A DNA stretch of 24,921 nt from Proteobacteria bacterium UBA652 (GTDB lineage: Bacteria > Pseudomonadota > Gammaproteobacteria > Nitrosococcales > Methylophagaceae). Below the pieces are notes generated by a model, which worked only from the letters and a program-made list of their open reading frames with translations, had not been told where the DNA came from and did not search any database. Positions 22,802 through 24,921 of this stretch are shown here, piece by piece. The position numbers were made by a program, and so were the translations under genes. The DNA lies in assembly GCA_002299915.1 (NCBI GenBank), contig DBOG01000041.1:1-24921 (forward strand), in the 5' to 3' direction. Every line of letters starts with the position of its first letter. The first letter of the stretch is position 1.

Positions 22802-22892
22802 GGATGGAATAGCCATCACTATTATAATGCCGATAGCGCATTCAGCATACGTGCTATAAATATACAAACTGAGTGATTACAGGTATAAATTT

Positions 22893-23759
22893 ATGGAATT
22901 ACTTATCCTATTGGGTCGCTTATTGACCTCCTCCTATTCTAACGTCGTACAAAAACAGCTCGCACACGCAGGCTTTCACCCTTTTTATATTGTGCTCTCT
23001 GCCTATGCCTTAATTAGCTTGCTTGCCTTACCTTTTTTATTGTTTATTCCAATCCACACCCTATCGGCTGAATTTTGGTTCAATATGTCGCTTGCCGCCC
23101 TATTTGATATGACGGCTGGCTTATTTATGGTGCTCGCTGTCGCCCGCACAGATTTATCTGTATTCGGTCCACTTAATGCCTATAAAGTCGTCTTCTCCAC
23201 CTTGCTTGCACTGGTGTTTTTGCATGAAATACCCAGCATGCAAGGCTTTATCGGTATTGCCATTATTATTCTCGGCAGCTTCCTACTGTTCCCTCCCAGC
23301 AAAGGCGTGCCACTACATCATCTATTTCGAGATCGCGGCGTACAATATCGCTTCCTCTCTATTCTACTATTCTCAATCGGCACCTTGCCGCTTAAAAATG
23401 CCGTCATACTCTCCACGCCGCTCACTACCACGCTGTTTTGGGGCTTATTAGGCTTGCCACTCGCCATGCTGGCTAACCGCTTATTCGTACATGATAATAT
23501 CGCGCAAGATTTTAAACGCAGCCGAGCCTATGCTAGCCACTTTGTCGGCCTCGGCGTGCTGATTTTCGTATTACAATACTGCACCCTGATTTTATTCTCC
23601 CAAATGCTAATCGCCTATTCTCTCGCCCTATTCCAGCTCGCGATGGTGTTACAAGTCTTTTTTGGTCATAAAATATTCAATGAACCCCATTTTTACCGAC
23701 GTTTATTCGCCAGCCTCGTGATGGTCGCTGGTAGTTTGCTGGTGCTCACCACAAAATAA
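22893..23759 (+). CDS. EamA/DMT-superfamily permease
   Basis: 288 residues, about ten membrane spans in two EamA halves, the DMT layout. The first half contains LAALFDMTAGLFMVLAVART, then DLSVFGPLNAYKVVFSTLLA and FLHEIPSMQGFIGIAIIILG, which match the conserved ends of EamA repeats. The second half ends FQLAMVLQVFFGHKIFNEPH, then a last span (LVMVAGSLLVL). Substrates of such permeases (amino acids, nucleotides, other metabolites) cannot be inferred from sequence. It has its own leader after a strong terminator. The downstream beta-propeller gene follows after 50 bases. Confidence 0.87.
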   Translation: MELLILLGRLLTSSYSNVVQKQLAHAGFHPFYIVLSAYALISLLALPFLLFIPIHTLSAEFWFNMSLAALFDMTAGLFMVLAVARTDLSVFGPLNAYKVVFSTLLALVFLHEIPSMQGFIGIAIIILGSFLLFPPSKGVPLHHLFRDRGVQYRFLSILLFSIGTLPLKNAVILSTPLTTTLFWGLLGLPLAMLANRLFVHDNIAQDFKRSRAYASHFVGLGVLIFVLQYCTLILFSQMLIAYSLALFQLAMVLQVFFGHKIFNEPHFYRRLFASLVMVAGSLLVLTTK

Positions 23760-23809
23760 CTGGTATTATCAATACCCCATCATTGCTAATCTGGTATTCT
23801 GGATCAACT

Positions 23810-24688
23810 ATGAAAATACGGCTTACCACCCTCCTGCTCTGCCTCGCCAATCTCAGCTATGGCCTCGCCACAGCGGATAATTTACCCATCCTGCAACCCG
23901 CATGGCAAACTGACGCTATTTTCGAGCAGCCTGAATCGGTTGTCTATGACCAACAACGAAAATTACTCTATGTCTCTAATGTAAATGGTCAACCCACCGA
24001 AGCGGATGGCAAGGGCTATCTCTCCCAGCTTGCTGTAGATGGCAGCGTAATCAAACAACATTGGATAGACGGCTTAGATGCGCCCAAAGGCATGGCCATC
24101 GTCGGTGATACGCTATATGTTGCCGATATCACCCAGTTAGTCGCCATTGATATTAAATCTGGCAAGATCAGCCAGCGTTATCCGGCAGCAGAGGCTATTT
24201 TCCTCAATGATATTGCCGCCGATGCTGATGGCAATATCTATGTCTCCGATATGATGACCGATCAAATATATCGCCTGTCCAAGGGGAAATTCACTTCATG
24301 GATTAAAGATAAAGCGCTCGCCTTTCCCAATGGTCTGCTAGTTGAAAATAATCAACTTATCGTCGGTAGCTGGGGCGTGATTACGGAGGGGTTCGTCACT
24401 GACATACCAGGCCACCTAAAAACGATTTCACTTAACGATAAAAGCATCTCCAGTTTAGGCAATGGCACACCTGTCGGCAACCTAGACGGCGTAGAATCAG
24501 ATAGCAACGGTAATTATTACGTCACCGACTGGATGCGAGGCACTTTATTGCATATTACACCTAAAGGTGAGGCGCACACCCTAATCGCCTTCAGGCAAGC
24601 GGGCAGTGCCGACCATGAAGTGATTGATGATTTGATTATTGTGCCTATGATGTTGGATGGGACTGTTTTGGCCTATCAAGTTAAGTAA
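23810..24688 (+). CDS. Periplasmic SMP-30/gluconolactonase-like beta-propeller
   Basis: 292 residues from the ATG at 23810, which gives a clean signal peptide (MKIRLTTLLLCLANLSYGLA, cleavage near TA-DN at about 22). A start 9 codons upstream would put polar residues before it. The mature part has repeated blades: PESVVYDQQRKLLYVSNVNG, LDAPKGMAIVGDTLYVADI, LNDIAADADGNIYVSDMMTD, FPNGLLVENNQLIVGSWG and NLDGVESDSNGNYYVTDWM. This is the SMP-30/LRE propeller with acidic and Asn residues at the blade tops that could bind a divalent metal. The substrate is unknown; lactonase activity is only a family possibility. Confidence 0.85.
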   Translation: MKIRLTTLLLCLANLSYGLATADNLPILQPAWQTDAIFEQPESVVYDQQRKLLYVSNVNGQPTEADGKGYLSQLAVDGSVIKQHWIDGLDAPKGMAIVGDTLYVADITQLVAIDIKSGKISQRYPAAEAIFLNDIAADADGNIYVSDMMTDQIYRLSKGKFTSWIKDKALAFPNGLLVENNQLIVGSWGVITEGFVTDIPGHLKTISLNDKSISSLGNGTPVGNLDGVESDSNGNYYVTDWMRGTLLHITPKGEAHTLIAFRQAGSADHEVIDDLIIVPMMLDGTVLAYQVK

Positions 24689-24784
24689 TTTTACAACCCA
24701 AATGCCGATGCCATCGCCACTCGATGGGCTTATGCTACAATATCTCAACACGACATTTTATACAAAATTTAGTTAGCAACTTTA

Positions 24785-24913
24785 GAAGGTGTCTTTATTT
24801 TTTGTGGAAGGTGTGATTGGTTTTATTTTATGTTGCTAGGTGGAAGTCTGCAGCGCAACTGAATTTATTATGCACCTTTCGTTTGGATTTATACACCTTT
24901 GAGGGGTGTATAA
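24785..24913. promoter_or_regulatory. Paired AAGGTG iterons and a palindrome at the window edge
   Basis: GAAGGTGT occurs at 24785-24792 and again at 24807-24814, 22 bases apart. In the opposite orientation GCACCTTT starts at 24872 and ACACCTTT at 24893, 21 bases apart. The last copy lies in a perfect 9-base palindrome, TTATACACC (24889-24897) with GGTGTATAA (24905-24913). Spacing of about two helical turns suggests a multi-site operator, or the terminal part of an element that continues beyond the window. The rest of 24689-24921 shows no gene. Confidence 0.4.
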
Positions 24914-24921
24914 TAATTGTT

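Noticed and set aside
24830..24880. An integron attC-like site (GTTGCTAGG ... GCGCAAC)
   Set aside because: The arms pair poorly, the spacing is short and no integrase or cassette array is in the window.
1..24921. CRISPR arrays, prophage, insertion sequences or defence systems
   Set aside because: I saw no regularly spaced repeats, transposases, integrases, or phage or restriction genes anywhere in the window.

Overview
The window looks like a stretch of ordinary chromosome from a gammaproteobacterium with moderate G+C. The evidence is gene content and order: lapA-lapB, ffs-dnaX-ybaB-recR, aat-bpt-infA, and divergent rhlB/trxA are all typical gammaproteobacterial neighbourhoods. Two lipoproteins, a CsgG-type outer-membrane domain and DsbB confirm a Gram-negative envelope. 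I cannot name the genus from sequence alone.

Layout from left to right. (1) 1-1580, minus strand: biotin synthesis, bioB then bioF (bioF runs off the left edge). comF diverges from bioB, and fdxA (7Fe ferredoxin) converges on comF. (2) 2863-7413, plus strand: eight tightly packed genes, lapA-lapB-arsC(like)-wrbA-DUF2069-birA-coaX-small membrane protein. Five of the seven junctions are 4-base ATGA overlaps. A tRNA-Ser(GGA) with its own promoter and a strong terminator follows. (3) 7598-9955: an accessory-looking island between tRNA-Ser and the SRP RNA. It holds a G-rich tract, the 3' remnant of a beta-helix gene, and a 614-residue secreted lamin-tail/repeat protein with an IPTL-type C-terminal anchor. 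(4) 9956-14508: SRP RNA, dnaX, ybaB, recR, aat, bpt and infA (DNA replication and repair, N-degron tagging, translation initiation). (5) 14562-16822: dsbB, rhlB (minus) and trxA (plus). (6) 16903-17262: a VOC-family gene that is complete but has no ATG, GTG or TTG start codon. The codon at the expected start is ATA. (7) 17292-24688, plus strand: uvrD, an imperfect-palindrome dispersed-type repeat, a lipoprotein fusing a TRAP solute-binding domain to a DUF411 copper-associated domain, arfB, a CsgG-like/peptidoglycan-binding lipoprotein, a DMT permease and a secreted SMP-30-like beta-propeller. The last 230 bases hold paired AAGGTG iterons and a perfect palindrome, probably upstream control DNA or the edge of an element.

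Most of the window is housekeeping. The items most worth a second look are the TRAP-DUF411 fusion lipoprotein, the ATA-start VOC gene, the LTD/IPTL surface protein beside a broken beta-helix gene, the CsgG-peptidoglycan-binding lipoprotein, and the biotin ligase that lacks its DNA-binding domain.
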